From assembly GCA_002154655.1 (NCBI GenBank), contig NGUZ01000007.1, positions 26,617 through 90,616 of the forward strand: a stretch of 64,000 bases of DNA. The letters are read 5' to 3'. A model generated the notes under the pieces. The model was given only the letters and a program-made list of their open reading frames with translations, was not told the DNA's origin and made no database searches. The DNA comes from Corynebacterium kefirresidentii. GTDB lineage: Bacteria > Actinomycetota > Actinomycetes > Mycobacteriales > Mycobacteriaceae. Position 1 is the stretch's first letter. Every line of letters begins with the position of its first letter. Shown piece by piece: positions 43,377 to 52,861 of this stretch. Position numbers and translations under genes: made by a program.

Positions 43377-44468
43377 ATGCGTATTGCTGTGCCTAAAGAA
43401 ATCATGAATAACGAGAATCGCGTGGCTCTCACCCCGAGCGGCGCGCAGACCCTCGTTCACGACGGTCACGAGGTGCTCATTGAGACCGGTGCTGGTGAAG
43501 GCGCATCCTTCCCGGATTCCGAGTACGAGGCCGCCGGTGCCAGCATTGTTGGCACCGCGGAGGATACTTGGGCACAGGCGGAACTGCTGCTGAAGGTCAA
43601 GGAGCCGCTCGAGTCTGAGTACCAGTACCTGCGTCCGGACCTTACCGTCTTTACCTACCTGCACCTTGCCGCGGACCGCCCTTTGACTGAGGCGCTTGTT
43701 GACGCCAATACCACGGCCATTGCCTATGAGACGGTTACTGACCGCCACGGTACGTTGCCACTTCTTACCCCGATGTCTCAGGTGGCAGGCCGCCTTGCCG
43801 CAATCGAGGGCACCCACCACCTGCTGTCCACGCAGGGCGGCCGCGGTCTGCTGGTTTCTGGTGTTCCAGGTACCCAGCCAGCACGCGTCGTCGTGATCGG
43901 CGGTGGCCAGGTTGGCGCGTCCGCCGTTGCCATGGCCCACGGTCTGCGTGCCGAGGTCACCGTGCTGGACCTTGATCCGCACGTTTTGCAGCGCTTCGAT
44001 GATCAGTATGCCGGCGGCGTGCGCACCTTGATTTCGGATCCGGCCACCATCGATAAGGAACTGCAGGAGGCTGACCTTGTCATTGGCGCGGTACTCATCC
44101 CAGGCGCCGCTGCACCGAAGCTGGTGCGTGAGGAGACCGTAAAGAAGATGAAGAAGGGTGCCGTCCTCGTGGATGTCGCCATCGACCAGGGTGGTTGCTT
44201 CGAGAACTCCAAGAAGACCTCCCACGATGACCCGACCTTCCAGGTCCATGACACCTTGTTCTACTGCGTGGCGAATATGCCGGGTGCGGTGGCCAATACC
44301 TCCACCCGTGCCTTGTCCTCCGCAACCCTGCCCTACATTCGCGCGGTAGCCAATGACAGCCTGGATGCCGCCATCAAGCGCTTCCCGGGCCTAGAGGGTG
44401 GCGTAATGACTCGTGGTGGCCGTTTGGTCTCCGAGCCTGTACGTAAGGCCTTTGACTGGGAAGACTAA
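43377..44468 (+). CDS. ald: Alanine dehydrogenase
   Basis: NAD-dependent oxidation of alanine to pyruvate and ammonia, or the reverse. The 363-residue protein has MRIAVPKEIMNNENRVALTP, the catalytic His in FTYLHLAADRPL, the nucleotide fold VVIGGGQVGASAV and the C-terminal GRLVSEPVRKAF. Ribosome site AAGGAG lies 9 nt before ATG. A putative -10 TACCCT is about 50 nt upstream. An alanine symporter is encoded 8 kb away. Confidence 0.96.
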   Translation: MRIAVPKEIMNNENRVALTPSGAQTLVHDGHEVLIETGAGEGASFPDSEYEAAGASIVGTAEDTWAQAELLLKVKEPLESEYQYLRPDLTVFTYLHLAADRPLTEALVDANTTAIAYETVTDRHGTLPLLTPMSQVAGRLAAIEGTHHLLSTQGGRGLLVSGVPGTQPARVVVIGGGQVGASAVAMAHGLRAEVTVLDLDPHVLQRFDDQYAGGVRTLISDPATIDKELQEADLVIGAVLIPGAAAPKLVREETVKKMKKGAVLVDVAIDQGGCFENSKKTSHDDPTFQVHDTLFYCVANMPGAVANTSTRALSSATLPYIRAVANDSLDAAIKRFPGLEGGVMTRGGRLVSEPVRKAFDWED

Positions 44469-44503
44469 GCATCAGGTCCCCATAGAGTGGGCTAGATAAA
44501 CCA

Positions 44504-44544
44504 CAAGCCCGGTTCCTCGCTAAATAGCGGGAGCCGGGCTTGTC
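44504..44544. terminator. Bidirectional terminator between ald and glbO
   Basis: A 10-bp perfect outer stem ACAAGCCCGG / CCGGGCTTGT with an inner CGCT/AGCG stem. It lies between convergent genes. T runs are short on both sides. Confidence 0.7.
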
Positions 44545-44569
44545 TCTTGGGCGGGGCAAGACGGTGCGA

Positions 44570-44953
44570 TTATGGTGCCTTGTTGATCATCATGGCGGCC
44601 ACGCGCTGCATATGATCCCAGATCATTTCGCGGTAGGCCGGTGGAATGGTTTCCTCGTCGATTTCCGCGAGGGAGTTACCCATTAGCTCTAGCCACCGGT
44701 CATGCGCGGTTATATCGATGGGGTAGGGGGCGTGGCGCATGCGAAGGCGCGGATGGCCGCGGTTTTCAGAGAAGAGCTGCGGGCCACCCCAATACTGCGC
44801 CAAGAACCAAGTAAGGCGCTGCTCGGCGCCTTCCCAGTCATTATCGGGGTACATGGGACCGATGACATCGTCCTCTTTGACCTGCGAATAAAAGCCGTGG
44901 ACGAGGCGCTCAAAGGTCTCCATACCGCCAATAGCCTCATAAACAGAATCCAT
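44570..44953 (-). CDS. glbO: Group II truncated hemoglobin (trHbO)
   Basis: A 127-residue 2-on-2 globin. YEAIGGMETFERLVHGFYSQV holds B-helix residues. The proximal His is in RHAPYPI, and Trp residues in LTWFLAQYWGG and DRWLELM are typical of group II. Corresponds to Rv2470. Binds oxygen or NO for detoxification. It begins directly after the MscS gene stop, so it is in one operon. Confidence 0.93.
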   Translation of the reverse strand: MDSVYEAIGGMETFERLVHGFYSQVKEDDVIGPMYPDNDWEGAEQRLTWFLAQYWGGPQLFSENRGHPRLRMRHAPYPIDITAHDRWLELMGNSLAEIDEETIPPAYREMIWDHMQRVAAMMINKAP

Positions 44954-45964
44954 TTACTCTTCTTCTTCCTTGCGGGGATCGGGAATGCCGATGCCGTGCG
45001 GGTAGGGGGTAGTAATGCCTTTAGTGTGCATGACATTGAGCACGCGGGATTGCAAGAAACGCTGGACGTCCCACTGCTTGCCCGGCAGGGTCTTTGTAGA
45101 CACGCGGAAGGAAACATAATCCGGTTCGAAACCGGACATGCCATCCACACGAGGCGTGCTGAGGATGAGCTTGCGTATCTTATCGTCCTGCGCGGCTTCC
45201 TTCACCGCGTCCTCGATGACCTCGCCGGCGAGCTCTGGGTCATTAGAAAGGCCCACAGGAATCTGGATGCGGGCAACGGAGTACTCATCGGAGTGGTTAG
45301 CTACCTGGAGGATTTCGCCATTGCGCACGTACCACAGAGCGCCGTCAATATCGCGGACCGTGGTGATGCGTAAGGAGATGGACTCGACATCGCCAAAGAC
45401 GCCGTTGCCAAGGTCAACCACGTCGCCAATACCGTATTGGTCCTCAATGAGCATGAAGATGCCGGAGAGGAAATCCTTCACCAGCGCTTGGGCGCCAAAA
45501 CCAAGGGCGACGCCGATAACTCCGGCGGAGGCGATAAGCGGTGCCACGTTAACGTCTAGTTCATCCAAGATGGCAATAACGGCCCATACCCAGACAAAAA
45601 TGGCGGCGGCGGAACGGGCCACTCCGGCTAGCGTCTTAATGCGGGAGGCGCGCCGGGTTTCGCGGGTATGGCGCATGGCCTCTTCTTGCTGGGTCGGTTC
45701 GGGGCGGTTGGCTCGACCCTTGAATTTTCCGCGGAAACGCTGCTTATCCAGCCCGGAAGATTTGATGCTGTTTTCGGCCACCTTGTTGATAATGCGGTGG
45801 AGGAGCCAGTGGGCAACGACGGCCAGGATAAGGATGACGGCGATGCGAATGGGGCGCTCGATAAGCCAGCTTTGCACCTTTTCGTCGTTCCAAAAGCTGG
45901 AGACGGACTCGATGGCCGAATCCTTGGTGGAAGCGGCTGAGGCTAAGAATTGAGTATTCATCAT
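44954..45964 (-). CDS. MscS-family mechanosensitive channel
   Basis: A 336-residue membrane protein with hydrophobic segments near residues 40-60, 120-145 and the pore helix. The MscS core is IASAGVIGVALGFGAQALVKDF, followed by the beta domain EDQYGIGDVVDLGNGVFGDV. It releases osmolytes under hypo-osmotic shock. It starts MMNTQF at 45964 with AGAAAG upstream; the longer frame to 46000 is less likely. Not the glutamate-excreting long form (no extra C-terminal membrane segment). Confidence 0.9.
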   Translation of the reverse strand: MMNTQFLASAASTKDSAIESVSSFWNDEKVQSWLIERPIRIAVILILAVVAHWLLHRIINKVAENSIKSSGLDKQRFRGKFKGRANRPEPTQQEEAMRHTRETRRASRIKTLAGVARSAAAIFVWVWAVIAILDELDVNVAPLIASAGVIGVALGFGAQALVKDFLSGIFMLIEDQYGIGDVVDLGNGVFGDVESISLRITTVRDIDGALWYVRNGEILQVANHSDEYSVARIQIPVGLSNDPELAGEVIEDAVKEAAQDDKIRKLILSTPRVDGMSGFEPDYVSFRVSTKTLPGKQWDVQRFLQSRVLNVMHTKGITTPYPHGIGIPDPRKEEEE

Positions 45965-46106
45965 TCTTTCTAAGTCGAGGACAAATTGAACCGCGCCCAT
46001 TGTAAAGGCCGAGCCTGAAAACGCGATGAGTGGTGGGGGTAGGTGGGTGAAAATAAATACCTATCTTTCCTTAGCAAGTGAACAGCTTGGTCTAGACTGT
46101 GTGACT

Positions 46107-47264
46107 ATGACAGAACGCAGCACGCAGAACCTCGCTCAAGGCTTTACGTCCCGTTCCATCCATGGCGGCTACCACCCAGACCCGCACATGGGCTCTATCA
46201 ATGTGCCGATCTATGCGTCAACCACGTTTGCGCAAGATGGCTTAGCGCAGCTGCGCGGCGGGTTCGAATACGGACGCGTGGCAAACCCCACCGTGCGCTC
46301 GCTCGAACGCACTCTAGCGGCGCTAGAGGGCGCTGAGTATGCCCGCGTGTTCTCTTCCGGCATGGCCGCCGCCGATACGCTGATTCGGATCTTGGTGCGC
46401 CCAGGGGATCACGTCATTTTGGGTAATGATGCCTATGGTGGTTCCTACCGGCTACTGAATGATTTCACTGAGTGGGGCGTGGAGATGTCCATCGTTAATA
46501 CCAGCGATACCGCCGCAGTAGCTGCGGCGGTCCGGGACAATACCAGGCTTATCTGGCTGGAAACGCCCACCAATCCGGCGTTGAATATCACCGATATCGC
46601 CGCGGTGGCCAAGATTAAGGGCAACGCGCGGGTCCTGGTGGATAATACTTTTGCTACGCCATACCTGCAGAACCCATTGGAGCTCGGTGCGGACCATGTG
46701 TTGCACTCGACCACCAAGTACCTGGGTGGGCATTCCGATGTACTGGGTGGTGCGGTGGTTACTAATGATGCCCACGTGGACGAGCGCCTGCTCTACTTCC
46801 AAGGCAATGTGGGTGCGGTGAGCTCGCCTTTCGACGCCTACCTTACGGCCCGCGGAATCAAGACCCTTTCGGTGCGGATGGACCGCCACTGCGCCAATGC
46901 GCAGAAGGTGGCAGAGTTTCTGCAGGGCCGCCCCGAGGTAAAGCAGGTGCTGTACCCAGGGCTGAAAGATCACCCAGGGCATAAGTTGGCAGCACAGCAG
47001 ATGCGCGGATTCGGCGGCATGATGTCCGTGCGCTTCCATAGCGCGGAGCATGCCCAGCAGATCTGCCTCAATACGCGGCTTATCTGTCTAGCGGAATCGC
47101 TGGGTGGGGTGGAATCGCTCATCGAGCACCCGAAGAATATGACGCACGTATCCGCGGAAGGATCCGAGCTGGTGCCGCCAGATGATATGGTGCGCATCTC
47201 AATCGGAATCGAAGATATCGATGACCTGCTCGCGGACTTGAAGCAGGCCCTCGACGCGCTATAG
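46107..47264 (+). CDS. metB: Cystathionine gamma-synthase
   Basis: PLP enzyme joining O-acyl-homoserine and cysteine in methionine synthesis. The 385-residue protein has [49 protein letters not shown] and the PLP lysine in [22 protein letters not shown] (46093-46098) lies 8 nt before the ATG at 46107, a leaderless start 81 nt inside the longest frame. A cystathionine lyase or O-acetylhomoserine sulfhydrylase role is possible, but the N-terminal block fits MetB. Confidence 0.9.
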   Translation: MTERSTQNLAQGFTSRSIHGGYHPDPHMGSINVPIYASTTFAQDGLAQLRGGFEYGRVANPTVRSLERTLAALEGAEYARVFSSGMAAADTLIRILVRPGDHVILGNDAYGGSYRLLNDFTEWGVEMSIVNTSDTAAVAAAVRDNTRLIWLETPTNPALNITDIAAVAKIKGNARVLVDNTFATPYLQNPLELGADHVLHSTTKYLGGHSDVLGGAVVTNDAHVDERLLYFQGNVGAVSSPFDAYLTARGIKTLSVRMDRHCANAQKVAEFLQGRPEVKQVLYPGLKDHPGHKLAAQQMRGFGGMMSVRFHSAEHAQQICLNTRLICLAESLGGVESLIEHPKNMTHVSAEGSELVPPDDMVRISIGIEDIDDLLADLKQALDAL

Positions 47265-47314
47265 GCCGCGGAACCGGGGCCAGGACCGGGACCGAGCCCT
47301 TAGCGCGGTGGTGG

Positions 47315-49183
47315 CTAGGAACGCACCACGGCGAGGAGGGAACCGGCGGTTTTATCGGTTTCCTGCAGCATGAGCGGGTCCGTGCCCGGCATGGGGGAAA
47401 TGGTGGTGTCCGGCCACTGGGAATAGGTGGGGATGCCCACGATGTGCAGGCGTGCATCCAACTCACCGTCCGGGTGAACGGTGCGGCGTGTGGCCCCATC
47501 CGTTTCCGGCGAACCGGTGGGTTGTCCGTGATCGGGGAAGGGGCGAACGCGGCCGGAATCTACCAGGCAGCGGGTCATGGAATCGCCGGCGGTGCGGATA
47601 TCGGGGCGGTGCATAAAGGCGTCGACAAGCGTGGGTGCAGAAGCCGAGCGTGGGCCGGAGGTTAGGGTGAAGTGATCTGCCTCGATGGCCAGGGTGGGGT
47701 GATCGCCTAGGAAGTGGGCCAAGCCGGCGTCAACAAGCGCGAGCAGCTGGCGCACGCGGAAGAGCGGCGGGCCGGAACCTATCATCTGGCCAAAGGACAT
47801 TACTTGGGCATAGCGGCCGGTGCGGGACTCGCGGGTATAGCGGCCCTCCGCGCCAAGGATGGAGGCGGGCTTGCGCGATTGCGATAGCGACCATAGCGCG
47901 GCCTTGATGGGGGAGTCGTGGCCGGCGGCGGCTTCCCGGATATCGCTTTCCATGGACTGGGCAATATGCTCGGTGAGCTCATCTATGTCCCCGGTAAACC
48001 CGGCAATTTGGTACATGAGATCGTTCATGTCCCACGGCTCGGTAACCATGGGCGCAATAGCCGCGCCTAGCTCATCCGGGGCGGTGGCATCGATGACCTC
48101 GAGAATGTCTGCGCGCGGGCGCAGCAAGGAATCCGGGCGCACGCGCTCCAAAGTGGTGATATAGGCCTCGTAGCTATCGCGGGCGATAGCGGGCCAAACC
48201 TGGGCGTCAAAGTCGATGTCATGGGCGCCGCTGAGCTCCGCAATGACATTCTTCAGACGGCGGCGTGGCATGGTAGGCGGCAGCTCACCGTATTCGGACT
48301 TGGGGTGGTAGGGATAGCCGCGGCCGGAGGAAATGATGAAGTTGGGCTCGTCGCCGCAGGGCTCATAGCGCAGGCCGGAACGTGTGGAAGAATCCTCCAC
48401 GAAGGTGCCGCCGCGCTCGATGGTGGTCAGCGCCATGATGTCATAAAAGCCCATGCCCAGCCCGCGTACCAGCACGTCTTCACCGCCGGGGATGGCGGCG
48501 TAGTCCTGCTCCACTGGGCTATCGGGAGCGATCCAGTTCAGGCCGGAAGCCGCCAGCTGCTTTTCCTGCTCGTTGTACTCCGGAACCATCCAGCCATAGG
48601 CCAGCACGGTGGCATCGGTGCGCACCTCGGAGCCATCGGCCAAGCGGAGCACGTCTACGTGGCCATCCTCGCTGATGGTTTCCAAACGGCTGAAGTGGTT
48701 CACGGTGGAAATGCTCTTAGGCAGACGTGCAATGACCACGTCATAGACCCAGCGCAGGTACTCGCCATACAGCGCGCGCGAGGGGTTGGATTCGGGGCGG
48801 GTAGCGGCAAGTTCTTCGCGGTAGTCCTGCGCAATATGTGCGGCCGGAGGATGCTGCTCAAAAAGCTCACGCTTGGCGGCGGAGACATTGTCGCCATCGC
48901 CGCGCAGTAGCTGAATCCACTCGTATTGGATGGGCCCCTCGAGCACGGGGGCGTCCACAGTGGAGTCGGGCTCGGTGAAAAGGGTGACAGCGCCGGCGCG
49001 AGTATTCATGCACAGGGCCTTGGTTTGGTCCGTTTCCCAGATGCGGCCGGCACCATGTTGGGCATCATCGATGAGGTGGACGGTTATGGGGTCGCTGGAA
49101 TCGTCCATGCGGGCGGAGAGGCGTTCCAAGATGGAAATGCCGCGTGGGCCCATGCCGACGATTGCGATTGCTGGAGTAGACAT
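47315..49183 (-). CDS. FAD/NAD(P)-binding flavoprotein, divergent from peptide ABC operon
   Basis: A 622-residue protein with an N-terminal dinucleotide fold IAIVGMGPRGISILERLSAR, GRGYPYHPKSEYGELPPTMP, and an inner motif VLVRGLGMGFYDIMAL. It resembles the NAD_binding_9 family of large flavoproteins, related to lysine/ornithine N-monooxygenases. Substrate unknown. The frame runs to 49222, but MSTPAIAIVG at 49183 is the natural start. Divergent from the ABC operon at 49386, with two shared palindromes in between, so it is probably regulated with it. Confidence 0.82.
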   Translation of the reverse strand: MSTPAIAIVGMGPRGISILERLSARMDDSSDPITVHLIDDAQHGAGRIWETDQTKALCMNTRAGAVTLFTEPDSTVDAPVLEGPIQYEWIQLLRGDGDNVSAAKRELFEQHPPAAHIAQDYREELAATRPESNPSRALYGEYLRWVYDVVIARLPKSISTVNHFSRLETISEDGHVDVLRLADGSEVRTDATVLAYGWMVPEYNEQEKQLAASGLNWIAPDSPVEQDYAAIPGGEDVLVRGLGMGFYDIMALTTIERGGTFVEDSSTRSGLRYEPCGDEPNFIISSGRGYPYHPKSEYGELPPTMPRRRLKNVIAELSGAHDIDFDAQVWPAIARDSYEAYITTLERVRPDSLLRPRADILEVIDATAPDELGAAIAPMVTEPWDMNDLMYQIAGFTGDIDELTEHIAQSMESDIREAAAGHDSPIKAALWSLSQSRKPASILGAEGRYTRESRTGRYAQVMSFGQMIGSGPPLFRVRQLLALVDAGLAHFLGDHPTLAIEADHFTLTSGPRSASAPTLVDAFMHRPDIRTAGDSMTRCLVDSGRVRPFPDHGQPTGSPETDGATRRTVHPDGELDARLHIVGIPTYSQWPDTTISPMPGTDPLMLQETDKTAGSLLAVVRS

Positions 49184-49244
49184 ACTACCTATCGTGCCAC
49201 ATCCAGACCCTTCCAGGAGCATCGAACCCGGCGGTGGTATTTAA

Positions 49245-49262
49245 ATAGACTAATCAGTCTAT
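49245..49262. promoter_or_regulatory. Operator palindrome 1 in the divergent promoter
   Basis: ATAGACT-AATC-AGTCTAT, perfect 7-bp arms with a 4-nt centre. It lies 62 nt upstream of the flavoprotein start and 124 nt upstream of the binding-protein start. Confidence 0.6.
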
Positions 49263-49300
49263 CCAAAAGTTTCTTTTCCCTTGTTATGGCAGGTAATAGG

Positions 49301-49318
49301 GTAGACCGTCCAGTCTTG
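49301..49318. promoter_or_regulatory. Operator palindrome 2, related to the first
   Basis: TAGACC-GTCC-AGTCTT has the same half-sites and 4-nt centre as the first operator, with two changed positions. The centres are 56 bp apart. Confidence 0.5.
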
Positions 49319-49385
49319 TAATTGTGGGTATGGATATGCTCTAATGGGCGAGTACTACTTAAGAATTAAAGGAACTCGAGCTTTT

Positions 49386-51041
49386 ATGAAGCAACTTTCT
49401 CGGCTCCTGAGACCAGTGGCCGCGGTCTTGGCCAGCGGTGCGCTAGCGCTCTCGCTAACCTCCTGCGCCTCTACTTCCCACGCCGCGGAAGATGGCATGG
49501 TCACCTACGTCGAGCCCAATATGTTCAATAACCTTTATCCCCCCTCCGGCGGCTATTACCCCAACGGTGGCGTGCTCAATAACATCACGGACCGCCTGCT
49601 CTGGCAGGACCCGGATACCCTCGAGCTGCACCCGTGGATTGCGGAGGAGATGCCTAAGGCGAACAAGGACAATACCGAGTTCACCTTTAGGATTCGCAAG
49701 GGTGTGACCTACTCTGATGGCTCCCGCCTGGATGCCGCGAACGTGAAGAAGAACTATGACCTCTACGCCCTAGGCGATGAGGACCGCATGCTCACACCTT
49801 CGGAGCAGTTGCCCAACTATGAAAAATCCGAGGTTATTGATGATTACACGGTGAAGTTCTACTTCAGTGAGCCCTCCCCAGGCTTTCCTCAGTCCACCTC
49901 CGTGATGAACCAGGGCCTGCTTTCTAATGCCACGCTGGATTTAGATGACACCGGCTTCGCGCCGGGCAACGCCACCGCGATTTCTGGTTCTGGCCCCTTC
50001 GTCATCGAGGAAGAAGAGCTGGGCACCAAGCTGGTGCTCAAAAAGCGCGAGGACTATGACTGGGCACCGCCGGCCCGCAAGGACCACCAAGGGCCGGCCG
50101 ATATTGAGGGCATCAATATTGTTCTCGCAGCCGAGGATTCCGTGCGCGTGGGATCGCTCGTGGCCGGACAGTCCGATATTGCTCGCCAGATCGAAGCCCC
50201 CGATGAGAAGCACCTCAAGGATCAAAACCTGGAGATTTTCGCCGCGCCCACCCGTGGCGTAAACAATAGCTTCCACTTCCACTTCCGCCACCCACTCTTG
50301 GCGGATAAACGCGTGCGTCAGGCCATCATTCACGCCATCGACCGCGACAATATCCTGAACACCCTCTTTTCCGATTCCTATCCCAAAGGCACATCGATCC
50401 TGGCCAAGACGGCTATTGGCTATAAGGATCAATCAGCGAATTATGCCTTCGATCCAGAGGAATCTAAGCGCCTGCTCGATGCAGCCGGTTGGCGCGAAGG
50501 AGAAGATGGCATCCGCGAGAAAGACGGCAAACGCCTGTCCGTGACCTTCAATGAGGCAGTCCCGCAGCCGCGCTCTAAGGAGATGTTCACCAAGGCCCAA
50601 GAGATGCTCAAGAACGTCGGCATTGAGGCCAACCTCAACCCGGGCGACCGCTCCGCGCAGCAGAAGGCCATGAAGGACCAAGACACCGTGCAGGTACGCC
50701 ACACCATGACCGGCCGCGCCAATGTGGATACCTTGGCCACGTGGCTAGATGGCACGGGCCGCAATTCTTTCCTCAACTATGACGAAAAGACCGATAGCTT
50801 CGGCGATAAGAAGCTGCAGAAATTGGTGGACGAGTACTTCGACCTCAGCAGCGAAAAGGACCGCCTGGCCATGACCGGCCGCATGCAGGACTACCTCTCC
50901 GAACAGGCCTATATCCTGCCCATGTTCGAAGAGCCACAGGTATATGGTTTCCAGCCTTATATCGAGGGCTTTAGCACCGAGGCCATCGGCCGTCCATCGT
51001 TTTATGCGGTAGACATCAACACCGCAGAAGGGGAGGACTAA
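49386..51041 (+). CDS. Peptide-type ABC transporter substrate-binding lipoprotein
   Basis: A 551-residue DppA/OppA-class (SBP family 5) lipoprotein. The signal peptide has lipobox LSLTSC. Family motifs include FRIRKGVTYSDGSRLDAANV, RHPLLADKRVRQAIIHAIDR and YDLYALGD. AAAGGA lies about 12 nt before the ATG at 49386; the upstream GTG/ATG frame is excluded because the signal peptide starts here. First gene of a five-gene operon. The cargo could be a peptide, but class-5 binding proteins also bind nickel chelates, opines or sulfur compounds. Confidence 0.9.
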   Translation: MKQLSRLLRPVAAVLASGALALSLTSCASTSHAAEDGMVTYVEPNMFNNLYPPSGGYYPNGGVLNNITDRLLWQDPDTLELHPWIAEEMPKANKDNTEFTFRIRKGVTYSDGSRLDAANVKKNYDLYALGDEDRMLTPSEQLPNYEKSEVIDDYTVKFYFSEPSPGFPQSTSVMNQGLLSNATLDLDDTGFAPGNATAISGSGPFVIEEEELGTKLVLKKREDYDWAPPARKDHQGPADIEGINIVLAAEDSVRVGSLVAGQSDIARQIEAPDEKHLKDQNLEIFAAPTRGVNNSFHFHFRHPLLADKRVRQAIIHAIDRDNILNTLFSDSYPKGTSILAKTAIGYKDQSANYAFDPEESKRLLDAAGWREGEDGIREKDGKRLSVTFNEAVPQPRSKEMFTKAQEMLKNVGIEANLNPGDRSAQQKAMKDQDTVQVRHTMTGRANVDTLATWLDGTGRNSFLNYDEKTDSFGDKKLQKLVDEYFDLSSEKDRLAMTGRMQDYLSEQAYILPMFEEPQVYGFQPYIEGFSTEAIGRPSFYAVDINTAEGED

Positions 51042-51044
51042 TCC

Positions 51045-52052
51045 ATGAGCCTGAAATCTATCGCCCTACGCATCGGCCAAGCCCTGCTCGTAATCTGGGC
51101 TACCTTCACCCTTTCTTTCATCCTTTTGGCGGCGCTGCCTGGTGATGCCGTCGCGACTCGCTATGACAACCCCACCCTAGGGCTCAACGCCGAGCAATTG
51201 GCCGCTATCCGCGAGGTTTATGGTGCCGATGAACCGATCTTGAGCCGCTACTTCAGCGCGCTCGGTGGATTCCTCACCGGTGATTTCGGCTTTTCCGTTG
51301 CTACCGGCACTGCCGTATCGGAGATGTTGGCGGACGCCCTTCCTTCCACGCTGGAGCTGGCCGTCCTCGCCTTTCTCGTAGGCGTAGTCTTGGCCTTCGC
51401 GGTGGCCATCGCCTCCACCTTTGGTCCATTTTCCTGGCTGCGCAGCTTCTTCCGTAGCCTGCCTTCCGTGATGGTTTCCCTGCCCACCTTCTGGATCGGC
51501 ATCATTTTGATCCAGATATTTTCCTTTGGTTTGGGATGGGTGCCGGTCATCGGAGCGAGCGATGCCCAAAGCCTTATCCTGCCGGTGATTACCTTGGCCA
51601 TCTTCGTGGCCGCACCGCTGGCACAGGTGCTCCTGCGCTCCATCGATGAAGTAATGGAAATGTCCTTCGTGCAGGTAGTGCGTGCCAAGGGTGCTAGCGG
51701 TGCCTGGTTGCTGTGGCGCAATGTTTTGCGCAATGCGTTGCTGCCGGCGCTGACCATGGCCGGCCTTACCTTTGGTGAGCTCGTTGGCGGCTCCGTGGTG
51801 ACGGAAGCGGTCTTTGCCCGCCACGGCATTGGCGCGCTGACCGTGGATGCGGTGGCCAACCGCGATACCTCCGTATTGCTCGCAATCGTGGTGCTGGCCG
51901 CGGCCGTCTTTGTTCTTATCAATCTCATTGTGGACCTGCTCTACCCAGTGCTTGACGTGCGCCTGCGTGAGGGCAGCCACGATAGCGCACGCAGCAACAC
52001 CACCGCCACCGCTGATACTCCCGCAAAGAACGAGAAGAAGGTCCAAGCATGA
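51045..52052 (+). CDS. ABC transporter permease (DppB/OppB type)
   Basis: A 335-residue membrane protein with six hydrophobic segments. TLSFILLAALPGDAVATRYD is the class-typical N-terminal loop. The EAA-type motif is RAKGASGAWLLWRNVLRNALLPA. It starts 3 nt after the binding-protein stop; its end overlaps the next permease by 4 nt. Confidence 0.93.
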   Translation: MSLKSIALRIGQALLVIWATFTLSFILLAALPGDAVATRYDNPTLGLNAEQLAAIREVYGADEPILSRYFSALGGFLTGDFGFSVATGTAVSEMLADALPSTLELAVLAFLVGVVLAFAVAIASTFGPFSWLRSFFRSLPSVMVSLPTFWIGIILIQIFSFGLGWVPVIGASDAQSLILPVITLAIFVAAPLAQVLLRSIDEVMEMSFVQVVRAKGASGAWLLWRNVLRNALLPALTMAGLTFGELVGGSVVTEAVFARHGIGALTVDAVANRDTSVLLAIVVLAAAVFVLINLIVDLLYPVLDVRLREGSHDSARSNTTATADTPAKNEKKVQA

Positions 52053-52861
52053 AGCTTAAATCCACACGCCTGAAGCTCACCCCGGGCACCATCATCTCGC
52101 TTATTGTGCTGGGCCTGGCGGTGCTCTGCGCACTGTTCCCCCAACTATTTACCTCCCAAGACCCTAACCAGGGCGGTGACACCACAGCGCTGCTGCAACC
52201 CAGTTTCCAACACTGGTTCGGCACCGATGCCGTGGGCCGCGATCTCTATACCCGCGTGGTCTATGGCGCGCGCCAATCCCTACTCGGCGCGCTATTGGCG
52301 GTACTTTTCGGCCTGATCGTCGGCACCGTCTTGGGCATCATCGCCGGAGTGCGCTGCGGCTGGGTCGATGCCGTCATCATGCGCATCGTGGATGTGCTGC
52401 TGTCCATCCCTGGACTCTTGCTCTCCCTGTCCGTCATCATCGTGCTCGGACACGGCATCTTCAATGCCGCCATCGCCGTGGGCATTACCTCCGTAGCAAC
52501 CTTTGCGCGCCTCGCGCGCTCCCAGGTGCTCAGTGTGGCAGGCTCCGATTTCGTCGAGGCCGCCTACGGCTCCGGCGGCTCTGCCTTCCAGGTGCTCGTG
52601 CGCCATATCCTTCCCAATTCACTCACCGCAGTCTTCGCCGTAGCCGCCTTGCAATTCGGCCTGGCCATTTTGCAGCTAGCTACCCTTGGCTTCCTTGGTT
52701 ACGGCGCCCCGCCCCCAACCCCGGAATGGGGCCTGCTCATTTCTGAATCACGCGACTATATTGCCACCGCCGGCTGGTTGACCATCGCCCCCGGCATCGT
52801 TATCGTCGCCGTGGTTCTTGCGGCCAACCACCTCAGCCAGACACTGCGAAAGGCGGCCTAA
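52049..52861 (+). CDS. ABC transporter permease (DppC/OppC type)
   Basis: A 270-residue permease with HWFGTDAVGRDLYTRVVYGA, the OppC signature, and FVEAAYGSGGSAFQVLVRHI as the EAA loop. Overlaps both neighbours (ATGA at 52049; TAATG at 52859-52863). It forms the channel with the preceding permease. Confidence 0.94.
   Translation: MKLKSTRLKLTPGTIISLIVLGLAVLCALFPQLFTSQDPNQGGDTTALLQPSFQHWFGTDAVGRDLYTRVVYGARQSLLGALLAVLFGLIVGTVLGIIAGVRCGWVDAVIMRIVDVLLSIPGLLLSLSVIIVLGHGIFNAAIAVGITSVATFARLARSQVLSVAGSDFVEAAYGSGGSAFQVLVRHILPNSLTAVFAVAALQFGLAILQLATLGFLGYGAPPPTPEWGLLISESRDYIATAGWLTIAPGIVIVAVVLAANHLSQTLRKAA

Noticed and set aside
49301-49318. Second operator as a HutC/GntR site for the regulator at 56.6 kb
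   Set aside because: HutC-type sites usually read GGTCTAGACC-like with no 4-nt spacer; the match is not convincing.
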